The notes under the pieces are model-generated. The model was not told the DNA's origin. It searched no databases and was given only the letters and a program-made list of their open reading frames with translations. From Corynebacterium nuruki S6-4 (GTDB taxonomy: Bacteria; Actinomycetota; Actinomycetes; Mycobacteriales; Mycobacteriaceae): a DNA stretch of 64,000 bases. This document shows positions 48,976-57,891 of the stretch, in pieces. The stretch is taken from contig NZ_CP042429.1 in assembly GCF_007970465.1 (NCBI RefSeq), positions 1,488,001 to 1,552,000 of the forward strand, written 5' to 3'. The translations under genes and the position numbers were made by a program. The stretch's first letter is position 1, and each line of letters opens with the position of its first letter.

Positions 48976-49818
48976 TTAGCGCTTCTTGTTCTTGTTGGCA
49001 CGGCGACGACGGACGATCATGTTGTCGCTCGGACGGTTGGGCTTGCGGGTGCGGCCCTCAGGCTGACCCCACGGGGAGACCGGGTGGCGACCACCGGAGG
49101 TCTTACCCTCACCACCACCGTGCGGGTGGTCCACGGGGTTCATGACGACACCGCGGACGGTCGGGCGGACGCCCTTCCAGCGCATACGGCCGGCCTTGCC
49201 CCAGCGGATGTTGATCTGGTCCTGGTTACCGACCTCACCGATGGTGGCGCGGCACCGCACGTCGACGCGGCGGATCTCGGAGGACGGCATACGCAGCACG
49301 GCGTACTTGCCCTCCTTACCGAGCAGCTGGATGGACGCACCGGCGGAGCGGGCCAGCTTGGCGCCGCCACCGGGCTTCAGCTCCACGGCGTGGATCGTGG
49401 TACCGGTCGGGATGTTGCGCAGCGGCAGGTTGTTGCCCGCCTTGATGTCGGCCTGCGGACCGGTCTCGACGACGGTGCCCTGCTTCAGGCCCTTCGGGGC
49501 GATGATGTAACGCTTCTCACCGTCCGCGAAGTGCAGCAGCGCGATGTTCGCCGTGCGGTTCGGGTCGTACTCGATGTGCGCGACCTTGGCGGGCACGCCG
49601 TCCTTGTCGACACGACGGAAGTCGATGACACGGTAACGGCGCTTGTGGCCGCCACCGATGTGACGCGTCGTGATGTGGCCGTGGACGTTGCGGCCGCCGG
49701 TCTTCGACAGCGGGCGCAGCAGAGACTTCTCCGGGGTCGAGCGAGTGATCTCGTCGAACTCGGACACGGAACTCTGGCGGCGACCCGGCGTAGTCGGCTT
49801 GTACTTGCGAATAGCCAT
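48976..49818 (-). CDS. rplB: 50S ribosomal protein L2
   Basis: 280 residues: ATG 49818, [61 protein letters not shown], and the C-terminal peptidyl-transferase-related segment [42 protein letters not shown]. All universal motifs present; normal length. Confidence 0.98.
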   Translation of the reverse strand: MAIRKYKPTTPGRRQSSVSEFDEITRSTPEKSLLRPLSKTGGRNVHGHITTRHIGGGHKRRYRVIDFRRVDKDGVPAKVAHIEYDPNRTANIALLHFADGEKRYIIAPKGLKQGTVVETGPQADIKAGNNLPLRNIPTGTTIHAVELKPGGGAKLARSAGASIQLLGKEGKYAVLRMPSSEIRRVDVRCRATIGEVGNQDQINIRWGKAGRMRWKGVRPTVRGVVMNPVDHPHGGGEGKTSGGRHPVSPWGQPEGRTRKPNRPSDNMIVRRRRANKNKKR

Positions 49819-49854
49819 ACTTCTGCTCTCTCTTTACCTTTCGGTGTGTGACCG

Positions 49855-50157
49855 CTAGGCGGTCGCACCGCCGAAGATGTCGATGGGATCGCTGCCGGCG
49901 GCGAGGGTGACCATGGCACGCTTGGTGTCCTTGCGCCGACCGTAACCGGTCCGGGAGCGCTTCCGCTTGCCCGGGCGGTTGAGGGTGTTCACGCTGGCGA
50001 CCTTCACGCCGAAGATCTGCTCGACGGCAATCTTGATCTGGGTCTTGTTGGTGCCGGGTGCGACCAGGAACGTGTAGACGTTCTGCTCCATCAGTCCGTA
50101 GGACTTCTCGGAGACGACGGGCGCGACGATGATGTCCCGGGGATCTGAGTAGCTCAC
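49855..50157 (-). CDS. rplW: 50S ribosomal protein L23
   Basis: 100 residues from GTG 50157: [84 protein letters not shown]. Sits near the tunnel exit and binds trigger factor/SRP. GTGA overlap with the rplD stop. Confidence 0.98.
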   Translation of the reverse strand: MSYSDPRDIIVAPVVSEKSYGLMEQNVYTFLVAPGTNKTQIKIAVEQIFGVKVASVNTLNRPGKRKRSRTGYGRRKDTKRAMVTLAAGSDPIDIFGGATA

Positions 50158-50807
50158 TTAGCTTCCTCCTTGGCAACCGGTGCCGTGGCGATCAGCGCGT
50201 TGAGAGCCTCGACCGAGAAGACCACGTCGTCCGCGTTGAGGACGTCGTAGGTGTTCAGCTGGTCGGTGGCCAGCGCGTGAACACCCGGAAGGTTGTTCAC
50301 GGACTTCCATGCGGTGACGTCCTCGCGGCCCAGGACCACCAGCACCGACGTGCGGTCCGTGAGGCGCTCGATGAACGTCCGGGCCGACTTGGTCGACGGG
50401 GTCTGGCCGGCGACGAGCTCCTCCACGACGTGGATGCGCTCGTTGCGGACGCGGTCGGTGAGGGCACCGCGCAGGGCGGCGGCCTTCATCTTCTTCGGGG
50501 TCCGCTGGTCGTAGTCACGCGGCTGCGGACCGTGGACGGTGCCACCACCGGTGAAGTGCGGCGCACGGGTCGAACCCTGGCGGGCGCGACCGGTGCCCTT
50601 CTGGCGGAACGGCTTCTTGCCGCCGCCGGAGACCATGCCGCGGGTCTTGGTGGCGTGGGTGCCCTGCCGCTTGGCGGCGAGCTGGGCCACGACGACCTGG
50701 TGCATCAGGGCGACCGAGGGCTCCACGTCGAAGATGGACGCGGGGAGCTCCACGGTGCCGTTGGTGGACCCGTCGGCGGTGTTGACGTTCAGTGTGAGGT
50801 TGCTCAT
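50154..50807 (-). CDS. rplD: 50S ribosomal protein L4
   Basis: 217 residues: [67 protein letters not shown] with the tunnel-lining extended loop, then [61 protein letters not shown] 50807 overlaps the rplC stop. Confidence 0.98.
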   Translation of the reverse strand: MSNLTLNVNTADGSTNGTVELPASIFDVEPSVALMHQVVVAQLAAKRQGTHATKTRGMVSGGGKKPFRQKGTGRARQGSTRAPHFTGGGTVHGPQPRDYDQRTPKKMKAAALRGALTDRVRNERIHVVEELVAGQTPSTKSARTFIERLTDRTSVLVVLGREDVTAWKSVNNLPGVHALATDQLNTYDVLNADDVVFSVEALNALIATAPVAKEEAK

Positions 50808-51460
50808 GCGTGTGCACCGCCCTTCACTGCGGTCTTGACGGTGACGACACCGCCGTTGTTTCCGGGGATGGCACCCTTGATCAGCAGCAGGTCGGACTCG
50901 GCGTCCACCCGTGCGATCTTCAGGTTCTGCAGGGTGACGCGCTCGTTACCCATGCGGCCTGCCATCCGGGTGCCCTTGAAGACACGACCCGGGGTGGCGC
51001 AGGCGCCGATGCCGCCGACGCGGCGGTGGGCGGCCTGGTTACCGTGGGCGGCGCCCTGGCCGGCGAAGCCGTGGCGCTTCATGGCGCCGGCGTAGCCCTT
51101 GCCCTTGGAGGTGCCGGTGACGTCGACGAATGCGGCGTCCGCGAAGGTCTCGGCGGTGATCTCCTGGCCGACCTCGTAGGCGGAGGCGTCCTCGACGCGG
51201 ATCTCCGTCACGTGGCGGCGCGGCGTCACGCCGGCCTTCTTGAAGTGTCCGGCCTGCGGCTTCTTGACCTTGCGCGGGTCAATGTCGCCGAAGGCGATCT
51301 GGACGGCCTCGTAGCCGTCGATGTCCTTGGTGCGCACCTGGGTGACCACGCACGGCCCAGCCTTGACGACGGTGACCGGGACGACCCGGTTCTCCTCGTC
51401 AAAGATCTGGGTCATGCCGAGCTTCTTGCCCAGGATGCCCTTGATCTCGTTATCACTCAT
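50804..51460 (-). CDS. rplC: 50S ribosomal protein L3
   Basis: 218 residues: [52 protein letters not shown], and [66 protein letters not shown] 51460. The 62-bp gap to rpsJ holds no separate promoter that I can identify. Confidence 0.98.
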   Translation of the reverse strand: MSDNEIKGILGKKLGMTQIFDEENRVVPVTVVKAGPCVVTQVRTKDIDGYEAVQIAFGDIDPRKVKKPQAGHFKKAGVTPRRHVTEIRVEDASAYEVGQEITAETFADAAFVDVTGTSKGKGYAGAMKRHGFAGQGAAHGNQAAHRRVGGIGACATPGRVFKGTRMAGRMGNERVTLQNLKIARVDAESDLLLIKGAIPGNNGGVVTVKTAVKGGAHA

Positions 51461-51522
51461 AATTCTGCTCCGCTGCCAAAACCTGGCTCAGTAAAGACTC
51501 GAATCCGACGTAGTACGGGGGA

Positions 51523-51828
51523 CTACTGGATGTTCACGTCGACGCTGGCCGGCAGATCGATGCGCATGAGAGCGTCAACGGTCTTCGGCGTCGGGTCGAG
51601 AATGTCGATCAGGCGCTTGTGGGTGCGCATCTCGAAGTGCTCGCGCGAGTCCTTGTACTTGTGCGGCGAGCGGATGACGCAGTACACGTTCTTCTCGGTG
51701 GGCAGAGGCACAGGGCCGACCACGCGGGCACCGGTACGGGTGACCGTCTCGACGATCTTCTTGGCAGAAGCGTCGATTGCCTCGTGATCGTAGGCCTTGA
51801 GCCTGATGCGGATCTTCTGTCCCGCCAC
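51523..51828 (-). CDS. rpsJ: 30S ribosomal protein S10
   Basis: 101 residues from GTG 51828: [100 protein letters not shown]. First gene of the operon rpsJ-rplC-rplD-rplW-rplB-rpsS-rplV-rpsC-rplP-rpmC-rpsQ. Also involved in antitermination via NusB in other bacteria. Confidence 0.98.
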   Translation of the reverse strand: MAGQKIRIRLKAYDHEAIDASAKKIVETVTRTGARVVGPVPLPTEKNVYCVIRSPHKYKDSREHFEMRTHKRLIDILDPTPKTVDALMRIDLPASVDVNIQ

Positions 51829-52456
51829 GCTAGTCCTCTTCCTCGCTCCCCGTCCCGCCGGGTGCAGACCACTCCAGGTGGTGCTGTCTCGACGGCTTGG
51901 GAACTTTTCAATGTCTTGGTTAACGCTGTCCGGCCCTCGTGGGCTGGCGCAGTCGCCAGTTCGTATGACCTGTGGTTGTCCCTGCGAGGTTCCGTGAGAT
52001 CCGGGGGCGGGGCGACAAACGCACCGACACCGCTGAACCTCGTGACCGGAACCCGGGGGACACCCGAGCCGTCCGTGGGAAGAGCCCCCTTAGCGTGGGG
52101 ACCTTCGCTTACTGCCGCTGTTTATTTGCCATGCCCCGTCATCCGGACCCCGCAGCCCGGATACGGATCCGGGCCACGCAGGTACCGTCCCGGTGAGCCG
52201 GAGCCCACCCAAGATGGTTCATGCTCGCTTCACCACCGGCGTCATCTTGCGTCCACCGGGGTGGGCGCGCAGATGCCGTGTCAAAGCAACGGGAGTTATT
52301 TAACCACGTCGGACGCCGTCCCGCAAAACCCGGCGGGACGCCGCGAAGCCGGGGTGACGGTGTTTTCCGTCACACCCGTCAGCCGCGCCGTTCGCGTCCG
52401 GCTGTTCGTCTACCATGGGGCCCACCACCTGCCCGTCCCAGTAAGGAGACACAGAC
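51829..52456. other. 628-bp divergent region between rpsJ and the Asp23 operon
   Basis: No gene is supported here. It contains a CCCGGAT/ATCCGGG hairpin (52156-52173) and a GTCCCGC/GCGGGAC hairpin (about 52318-52339), plus a CAAGATG/CATCTTG pair around 52208-52250. TACCAT at about 52411 is a possible -10 for the rightward operon. The S10 promoter is probably here, but I cannot place a convincing -10 and -35. A long S10 leader is expected. Confidence 0.3.
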
Positions 52457-53008
52457 ATGAGCGACAGCCAGAACTCCGGCTCCGGCAGCGACGCCGGCAC
52501 CGACGCCGGGAACCGGGACACCGTCCGGGCCTCCACCGGCACCCCGGCGGTCCCTGAGTCCGCCACCGGCGCTGCGACCGGTTCCACGACCGACTCCGAA
52601 CTCTTCACCGACCACGGCCGGACCTCCGTCGCCGATGTCGTCGTCTCCAAGATCGCGGGCATGGCGGCCCGTGAGGTCACCGGCGTCCACGGGCTCGGCG
52701 GTTCCACCGCCCGCGCGATCGGCGCGCTGCGGGAGCGGATCCCGGGTGGCCGGGTCAACGTCCAGCAGGGCATCTCCGTCGAGGTCGGCGACCGGCAGGC
52801 CGCCGTCGACATCTCGATCGTCGCCGAGTACGGCGTCGCCATCCACGAGCTCGCCGAGGCCATCCGCCGCAACATCATCATCTCCGTCGAGGAGATGACC
52901 GGGCTGGAGGTCACCGAGGTCAACGTGACCGTCCACGACGTGCACCTGCCGGAGGACGACGAGGCGGAGGAGGACGCGGAGCCGGCGAAGGCCCCGCGCG
53001 TCCAGTAA
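52457..53008 (+). CDS. Asp23/Gls24-family envelope stress protein
   Basis: 183 residues: a low-complexity Ser/Thr/Gly/Asp N-terminus of about 45 residues, then the Asp23 (DUF322) domain: GRTSVADVVVSKIAGMAAREVTGVHGLGGSTARAIGALRERIPGGRVNVQQGISVEVGDRQAAVDISIVAEYGVAIHELAEAIRRNIIISVEEMTGLEVTEVNVTVHDVHL, and an acidic tail. In Gram-positives Asp23 forms a membrane-proximal network anchored by AmaP; an amaP-like gene closes this operon. AAGGAG precedes the ATG at 52457. Confidence 0.92.
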   Translation: MSDSQNSGSGSDAGTDAGNRDTVRASTGTPAVPESATGAATGSTTDSELFTDHGRTSVADVVVSKIAGMAAREVTGVHGLGGSTARAIGALRERIPGGRVNVQQGISVEVGDRQAAVDISIVAEYGVAIHELAEAIRRNIIISVEEMTGLEVTEVNVTVHDVHLPEDDEAEEDAEPAKAPRVQ

Positions 53009-53035
53009 CCCGGTGACAGGGACAGGTAACCGATC

Positions 53036-53440
53036 ATGACCGACTTCCGCTCCGACCCGGAGTACGTCCGGCTCCGCCGGCAGATCATCCGGGAGAACCA
53101 TCCCGACCGGGGAGGTTCGGACGAACAGCTCATCGCCGCACTCGCGGACCTCGACGCCCGGTGGTCCCGGCGCTCGCGGACCCGGGAGGGCATCCGTGCC
53201 GGTTTCGACGACGTGAAGCTGCCCGGGTTCGTCCCCGACGATGTCGCCCGACAGGCCACCGACCTCGCCGAGCACTACGCCGAGGAGTTCATCCGTCGCA
53301 CCGAGACGTTCCAGCCGACGCTGCGCCGGGCCCGCCGGATGGCGGAGAAGGTCGTCGGTTCCGCCACCCGCAGCGTCCGGGAGCATCTCCCCAAGCACTT
53401 CCCCGGCGCCCGCCGGTACACAGACACCACCAGGAAATGA
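53036..53440 (+). CDS. small protein with truncated J-domain-like motif
   Basis: 134 residues. The N-terminus SDPEYVRLRRQIIRENHPDRGGSDEQLIAALADLDARW resembles helix II, the HPD loop and part of helix III of a DnaJ J-domain, but helix I and the rest of the fold are missing. The remainder is a basic, helical stretch (LPGFVPDDVARQATDLAEHYAEEFIRRTETFQPTLRRARRMAEKVVGSATRSVREHL). It sits between the Asp23 genes, 27 bp from the previous one, so it probably acts with the envelope proteins. A DnaK-stimulating role is not shown. Confidence 0.65.
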   Translation: MTDFRSDPEYVRLRRQIIRENHPDRGGSDEQLIAALADLDARWSRRSRTREGIRAGFDDVKLPGFVPDDVARQATDLAEHYAEEFIRRTETFQPTLRRARRMAEKVVGSATRSVREHLPKHFPGARRYTDTTRK

Positions 53441-53448
53441 GGGACACC

Positions 53449-53637
53449 ATGAAGTACGCGACAATCCTCGGGGTGCTCGCCGGCTTCCTGCTCGCTGTCG
53501 GGGCCCTCTGGCAGGGACTGACCGGCTTCCTCGTCGTCCTCGTCCTCTGCGGCGTCGGCGGCGTGGTCGGCGCACACGTCGAGGGCCTCATCGACCTGCG
53601 GTCGGTGGTCCGGTCCGGTAAGCGCGGACGGGGCTGA
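53449..53637 (+). CDS. DUF2273-like small membrane protein
   Basis: 62 residues, two hydrophobic helices (YATILGVLAGFLLAVGALWQGLTGFLVVLVLCGVGGVVGAHVEGLIDL) and a basic VVRSGKRGRG tail. DUF2273 proteins co-occur with Asp23. GAGGGACACC precedes the ATG at 53449, which lies only 8 bp from the previous stop. Probably an envelope anchor of the complex. Confidence 0.8.
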   Translation: MKYATILGVLAGFLLAVGALWQGLTGFLVVLVLCGVGGVVGAHVEGLIDLRSVVRSGKRGRG

Positions 53638-53645
53638 CGGCGACG

Positions 53646-54755
53646 ATGAACGGGACCCCTGTACCGGACGCCGCGGGCACCACCGGCGGCACCGACGGCA
53701 CCGACGTCGCGGCCGAGCTGCCGCGCGCCGCGGCCTACGAGAACCAGCGGAAGCACGTCCGGATCGAGACACGCGTGCTCGAGAAGACCGGCGTCCGTGC
53801 CGCACTGTCGGTACCGGGCGTCATCGTGCACTCCAGCGGAATCGGGAAACTCACGGGTCGACGGCTGCCGAGGATCGCCGTCCGGATGGACAGTCAGGGC
53901 CGCTCCGCCACGGTGGACGCCCAGCTCGCGGTGGCCTGGCCCGGACCTGTCGTCGCTGTCGCCCAGGTGGCGCGCGAGACGGTGGCCGAGTGGATCGAGC
54001 ACTCCACCGGAGTGCCGGTCCTCGCCGTCAACGTCGAGGTCGCCGCCGTCGTCCCCACCGACGACCCGGCGTCCGGACGGGTGACGATCCAGGACCTGCG
54101 CGAGGCACCGCGCACCCCGCTGCTCACACCGGTCACCGCCACCCCCCTGGCCGTGTCTCCCGTGACCGCACCTGCCGGCCGCATCGCCGACCGGCTCCGC
54201 CACCCGGGCGTCCCGCCGCACCCCGACGTCGTCCACCCCCGGGCGGTCCGACGGCCCGCCCCGGTCTCCGTCAGTGCACCGCCACCGCCGCCGGTGCGCC
54301 ACGTCCACCCGCCGGTCCCGGCGCCCGTCGCCCATGTCGCACCGCCGGTCACCCCGCCTGTCGTGCACGTCCAGCCGCCCGTCGCACCGAAGGTCGTCCA
54401 CATCGGCCCTCCGCCGCCGCCGGTGATCGAGGGAATACAGGTCGTCGGTCACCCGCACGTCGCCCGGCCGGTCGCGCCCCCGCCGGTGCCGCTGGCCCCG
54501 GTCGAGGTGTGGCGCACCCCGGTGACGGCACCGCCGCCCCCGGTGGCGCCGACCCTCACCCCGGTGCCCACTCCCCCGCCGCCGCCGCTGCGTAACATCC
54601 CGACGCCCCGTGGCCTCCCGGTCGAGAACATCCCCACTCCGCGCGGCCTGCCGTTGACGGTCTTCCCGCAGGTCCGGCGGCGCGGACTGCGTCCCGTCAC
54701 GGTCCGTCGACACCCGCGGATCCCCGTCACCGTCAGGAAGGAGCAGGACTCGTGA
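53646..54755 (+). CDS. Asp23-family protein with proline-rich C-terminus
   Basis: 369 residues. The N-terminal about 165 residues form an Asp23-type domain (VRAALSVPGVIVHSSGIGKLTGRRLPRIAVRMDSQGRSATVDAQLAVAWPGPVVAVAQVARETVAEWIEHSTGVPVLAVNVEVAAVV). The C-terminal half is Pro/Val/His-rich (PPPPPVRHVHPPVPAPVAHVAPPV...) with a duplicated IPTPRGLPVENIPTPRGLPL near residue 325, and a basic end. The ATG at 53646 lies 8 bases after the previous stop. The Pro-rich part may be extended and interact with other envelope components; that is inference. Confidence 0.75.
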   Translation: MNGTPVPDAAGTTGGTDGTDVAAELPRAAAYENQRKHVRIETRVLEKTGVRAALSVPGVIVHSSGIGKLTGRRLPRIAVRMDSQGRSATVDAQLAVAWPGPVVAVAQVARETVAEWIEHSTGVPVLAVNVEVAAVVPTDDPASGRVTIQDLREAPRTPLLTPVTATPLAVSPVTAPAGRIADRLRHPGVPPHPDVVHPRAVRRPAPVSVSAPPPPPVRHVHPPVPAPVAHVAPPVTPPVVHVQPPVAPKVVHIGPPPPPVIEGIQVVGHPHVARPVAPPPVPLAPVEVWRTPVTAPPPPVAPTLTPVPTPPPPPLRNIPTPRGLPVENIPTPRGLPLTVFPQVRRRGLRPVTVRRHPRIPVTVRKEQDS

Positions 54756-55414
54756 GCACCCCGGTACGTCCCCCGTCCTCCGGCCGCTTCGCCGCCGATC
54801 TCTCCGTGACCTCCGACGTCGCCGTCAACGCCGGTGACGGCAGCACCGTCACCGCCCCGGAACCCGCCCGGTCCCCGCTGGCCCGCTGGTGGACGCTGCT
54901 GCTCGCCCTCGGCTTCCTCGCCGCCGGCGCCGTGGTCGTCCGGGAGATTCTCGTTGACAACGGGACCGTCGACAGTGGACGCTGGCTCACGCCCGCCCTG
55001 AACTGGCTCGCCGATCTGAGCTACCGCGACTGGATGCTGCCCGCCGCGATCGGCTGCGCGGTCGTCGCACTCATCTTCCTCATCGTCACCGTCCGGCCCC
55101 GGGCGAAAACGCACATGGCCCTCACCGGTGCCGGAGACGACGCCCCACAGGTCTTCGCCCGCCCGGTCGACCTCGCGCGCCTCACCACAGCGACGGTCGA
55201 GCGGGTGCCCGGCGTCCTGCGCGCAACGACCGTCACCACCCGCAAGCGGATCACCGTCACGGTCGTCACCGCGGCTGCCGCCGACGAGCACGCCCAGCTC
55301 ATCGACCGGGTCACCGCGGCCGCCCGGTCCATAGCCGAACTGGTCGACGAGTCCCCGGACGTCGCCGTCAAACTGACCCACGGTGATCCCGCCTCGACAG
55401 GAGGCCGGTCATGA
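54752..55414 (+). CDS. DUF6286-like membrane protein of the Asp23 operon
   Basis: 220 residues from GTG 54752 (overlapping the previous stop). Cytoplasmic N-terminus, a membrane helix WTLLLALGFLAAGAVVVREILV, an extracytoplasmic loop, a second helix AIGCAVVALIFLIVTVRP, then a soluble C-terminal domain (LARLTTATVERVPGVLRATTVTTRKRITVTVV). That C-terminal domain has the Asp23-like alternating pattern (valine-rich strands, then a helix AQLIDRVTAAARSIAELV). Likely a partner of AmaP. Confidence 0.72.
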   Translation: MSTPVRPPSSGRFAADLSVTSDVAVNAGDGSTVTAPEPARSPLARWWTLLLALGFLAAGAVVVREILVDNGTVDSGRWLTPALNWLADLSYRDWMLPAAIGCAVVALIFLIVTVRPRAKTHMALTGAGDDAPQVFARPVDLARLTTATVERVPGVLRATTVTTRKRITVTVVTAAAADEHAQLIDRVTAAARSIAELVDESPDVAVKLTHGDPASTGGRS

Positions 55415-55974
55415 ACCGAGGCAAAGCGGCCTTCGACCGCATCATCACCTTCCTGCTGTTCCTCATCTTCGCCGCCCTGGCGACCTGGGGGATCTGCCTG
55501 GCACTGGACCTGCCCGCCGCGCACACCGTCGGTGACTACGCCGACCGGTCCTTCTGGCGGGGCCTCCCCGACCGGGACAACTACCGGACGATCCTCACCG
55601 GGACGGCGGTGGTGCTCTTCCTCATCGGCATCGTCCTGCTGGCGGTGAACATCGAGCGGAAGCGGCTGCACCGGATCGTCTCCCCGACCTCCGGCACCAC
55701 GGGCGTCATCACGGTCCATCCGGCCGATGTCGCCTCGGCCGTCGCCCAGACCATCGAAACCGTGCCCGATGTCCGGTCCACCAGCTACCGGGCGGTGGAG
55801 GACCGCAGCACCCAGGTCATCGAGATCCGGGTGCGTATCCCCGCAGAATCCGATATCCGTCGGATCCATGCGGCCTGTAACCGGGCCGCCCAGGACATCG
55901 CCGAGTCCCTGCCCGGCTCGCCGGTCCGCCCCCGGTTCATCCTCCAGGTCGAGCAGGTCCAGCGCGGGCGCTGA
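55411..55974 (+). CDS. amaP: AmaP-like alkaline shock membrane anchor protein
   Basis: 187 residues: helix IITFLLFLIFAALATWGICLALDL, a loop, helix ILTGTAVVLFLIGIVLLAVNIERKRLHRI, then the AmaP-like C-terminal domain (GTTGVITVHPADVASAVAQTIETVPDVRSTSYRAVEDRSTQVIEIRVRIPAESDIRRIHAACNRAAQDIAESL). AmaP anchors Asp23 to the membrane in staphylococci. ATG 55411 overlaps the previous stop. Last gene of the operon. Confidence 0.82.
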   Translation: MNRGKAAFDRIITFLLFLIFAALATWGICLALDLPAAHTVGDYADRSFWRGLPDRDNYRTILTGTAVVLFLIGIVLLAVNIERKRLHRIVSPTSGTTGVITVHPADVASAVAQTIETVPDVRSTSYRAVEDRSTQVIEIRVRIPAESDIRRIHAACNRAAQDIAESLPGSPVRPRFILQVEQVQRGR

Positions 55975-56157
55975 CCCGCTCCCCTCTCGCCCTCGCTTCT
56001 CCTTCTCTCCCCCTCTCCCCCGCCCCCGACGGCGGCGGACTCCGGTCCGCCACCGTCGTCGAGTGTCCGGGGCTGACTGGCGCACGGAGGCCCGGGTGGT
56101 GCTGCCGCGACGGCGACCGCGCTGGTTCCTCCCCTGCCACGTCGCCGCAGTCGACTT

Positions 56158-56210
56158 TGCGCCGACAATCCGGCGTCCCCCTGCCGGCGTCCGGCCGGAA
56201 TGTCGGCGCA
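56158..56210. repeat. 53-bp palindromic repeat, family R5, copy 2
   Basis: TGCGCCGACA ... TGTCGGCGCA with 33 bases between, same as 46299-46351. The 55975-56361 gap otherwise holds a pyrimidine-rich stretch (about 55978-56022) and the tuf terminator. Confidence 0.85.
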
Positions 56211-56283
56211 TAGTCCGGCTGGCCCGGACGACGGCACCGGGGACGTGCCTGCCTCGCCGCCGCCCCGCCGCATACGACGAAAA

Positions 56284-56324
56284 CACCGCCCCTCCCCCGG
56301 GACGGACCCGGGGAAGAGGCGGTG
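56284..56324 (-). terminator. tuf terminator
   Basis: Stem CACCGCCCCTCCCCCGGG paired with CCCGGGGAAGAGGCGGTG on the other side of ACGGA; downstream on the minus strand of tuf with a T-rich TTTTCGTCG tract. Confidence 0.8.
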
Positions 56325-56361
56325 CGGTCGGTGCCGTAGGACGGCGACCGGGGTCACATCA

Positions 56362-57552
56362 TTACTTGATGATCTTGGTGACCCGGCCGGCGCCGACAGT
56401 GCGGCCACCCTCGCGGATAGCGAAGCGCAGGCCCTCGTCCATGGCGACGGGCTGGATCAGCTCGACGTGCATGTCGACGTTGTCGCCCGGCATGACCATC
56501 TCGGTGCCCTCCGGCAGCGTGACGACGCCGGTGACGTCGGTGGTGCGGAAGTAGAACTGCGGACGGTAGTTGTTGAAGAACGGGGTGTGACGGCCGCCCT
56601 CGTCCTTGGACAGGACGTAGACGGAACCCTCGAACTCGGAGTGAGGCGTGTAGGCGCCGGGCTTGGCGACGACCTGGCCGCGCTCGACGTCCTCGCGCTT
56701 CAGACCACGCAGCAGCAGAGCGGCGTTGTCGCCGGCCTCAGCGGAGTCCAGCAGCTTGTTGAACATCTCGATGGAGGTGACGGTGGTCTTGGTGGACTTC
56801 TCGCGGATACCGATGATCTCGACCTCGTCGTTGACGGCGAGGGAGCCGCGCTCCACACGACCGGTCACGACGGTGCCGCGGCCGGTGATGGTGAAGATGT
56901 CCTCGATCGGCATGAGGAACGGCTTGTCGGTCTCGCGCACCGGGTCCGGGATGGACTCGTCGCAGGCCTTCATGAGGTCCAGGATCGACTGGACCCACTT
57001 CGGGTCGCCCTCGAGGGCCTTCAGAGCGGAGATGCGGACGATCGGGGCGTCCTCATCGTAGTCCTGCTCGGCGAGGAGCTCGCGGACCTCCATCTCGACG
57101 AGCTCGATGAGCTCCTCGTCCTCGACCATGTCGCACTTGTTCAGGGCGCAGAGGATGTAGGGGACGCCGACCTGGCGGGCCAGGAGGACGTGCTCACGGG
57201 TCTGCGGCATCGGGCCGTCGGTGGCGGCCACGACGAGGATCGCACCGTCCATCTGGGCGGCACCGGTGATCATGTTCTTGATGTAGTCGGCGTGACCCGG
57301 GGCGTCCACGTGGGCGTAGTGGCGCTTCTCGGTCTGGTACTCCACGTGGGAGATGTTGATCGTGATGCCGCGCTCCCGCTCCTCCGGCGCCTTGTCGATG
57401 GCGTCGAAGGCGAAGGCCTTGTTGAGCTCCGGGTAGGTGTCAGCCAGAACCTTGGTGATGGCGGCGGTCGTCGTGGTCTTGCCGTGGTCGACGTGACCGA
57501 GGGTGCCGATGTTAACGTGGGGCTTCGTGCGCTCGAACTTAGCCTTCGCCAC
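56362..57552 (-). CDS. tuf: elongation factor Tu
   Basis: GTPase delivering aminoacyl-tRNA. 396 residues from GTG 57552 ([32 protein letters not shown]). G1 GHVDHGKT, G2/switch I with RGITI, G3 DAPGHADY, G4 NKCD, G5 SALKALEG. Domains 2 and 3 are complete ([53 protein letters not shown]). It has its own promoter region upstream, separate from fusA by a hairpin. Confidence 0.99.
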   Translation of the reverse strand: MAKAKFERTKPHVNIGTLGHVDHGKTTTTAAITKVLADTYPELNKAFAFDAIDKAPEERERGITINISHVEYQTEKRHYAHVDAPGHADYIKNMITGAAQMDGAILVVAATDGPMPQTREHVLLARQVGVPYILCALNKCDMVEDEELIELVEMEVRELLAEQDYDEDAPIVRISALKALEGDPKWVQSILDLMKACDESIPDPVRETDKPFLMPIEDIFTITGRGTVVTGRVERGSLAVNDEVEIIGIREKSTKTTVTSIEMFNKLLDSAEAGDNAALLLRGLKREDVERGQVVAKPGAYTPHSEFEGSVYVLSKDEGGRHTPFFNNYRPQFYFRTTDVTGVVTLPEGTEMVMPGDNVDMHVELIQPVAMDEGLRFAIREGGRTVGAGRVTKIIK

Positions 57553-57776
57553 TGTGTGTCCTCCTGGACTTCTCGGTGGCCACGACTCTCGCGACCACGT
57601 TATTTAACCCCCGGGACCGGGTTCGCCGCCGGATGCGGCGGCCGGTTCCGGGTCTTTCTTGCGCCGATTACAGCATCGGTCAGCGTGTGTGTCGGCCGGT
57701 GGTACCCGAACCTGCCAGGTCGACCGAGGTCGGTCACTCTGGACACGCTGCTGCTGGGTAACGGCCAGCACCCAGC

Positions 57777-57804
57777 ATCCTAACGCACTTTGCCTGCCGG
57801 TGAA
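57777..57804 (-). promoter_or_regulatory. tuf promoter
   Basis: Minus strand TTCACC (57804-57799), 16-bp spacer, TAGGAT (57782-57777). Transcription would start near 57770, giving a leader of about 218 nt that includes an imperfect TGCTGGGT/ACCCAGCA hairpin near 57748-57777. The rest of 57553-57891 is noncoding. Confidence 0.45.
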
Positions 57805-57849
57805 AAACCGGGGCATGCTGTCACGATACCGAGAACTGGCCCCTACCCC

Positions 57850-57872
57850 GCGGGGCGCCGGAGGCGCCCCGC
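57850..57872 (-). terminator. hairpin between fusA and tuf
   Basis: GCGGGGCGCC and GGCGCCCCGC, 10-bp perfect stem with a 3-base loop, 20 bp after the fusA stop. GC-rich without T tract; may only partly terminate. Confidence 0.6.
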
Positions 57873-57891
57873 GAAGTCGGGTGCGGGGACG

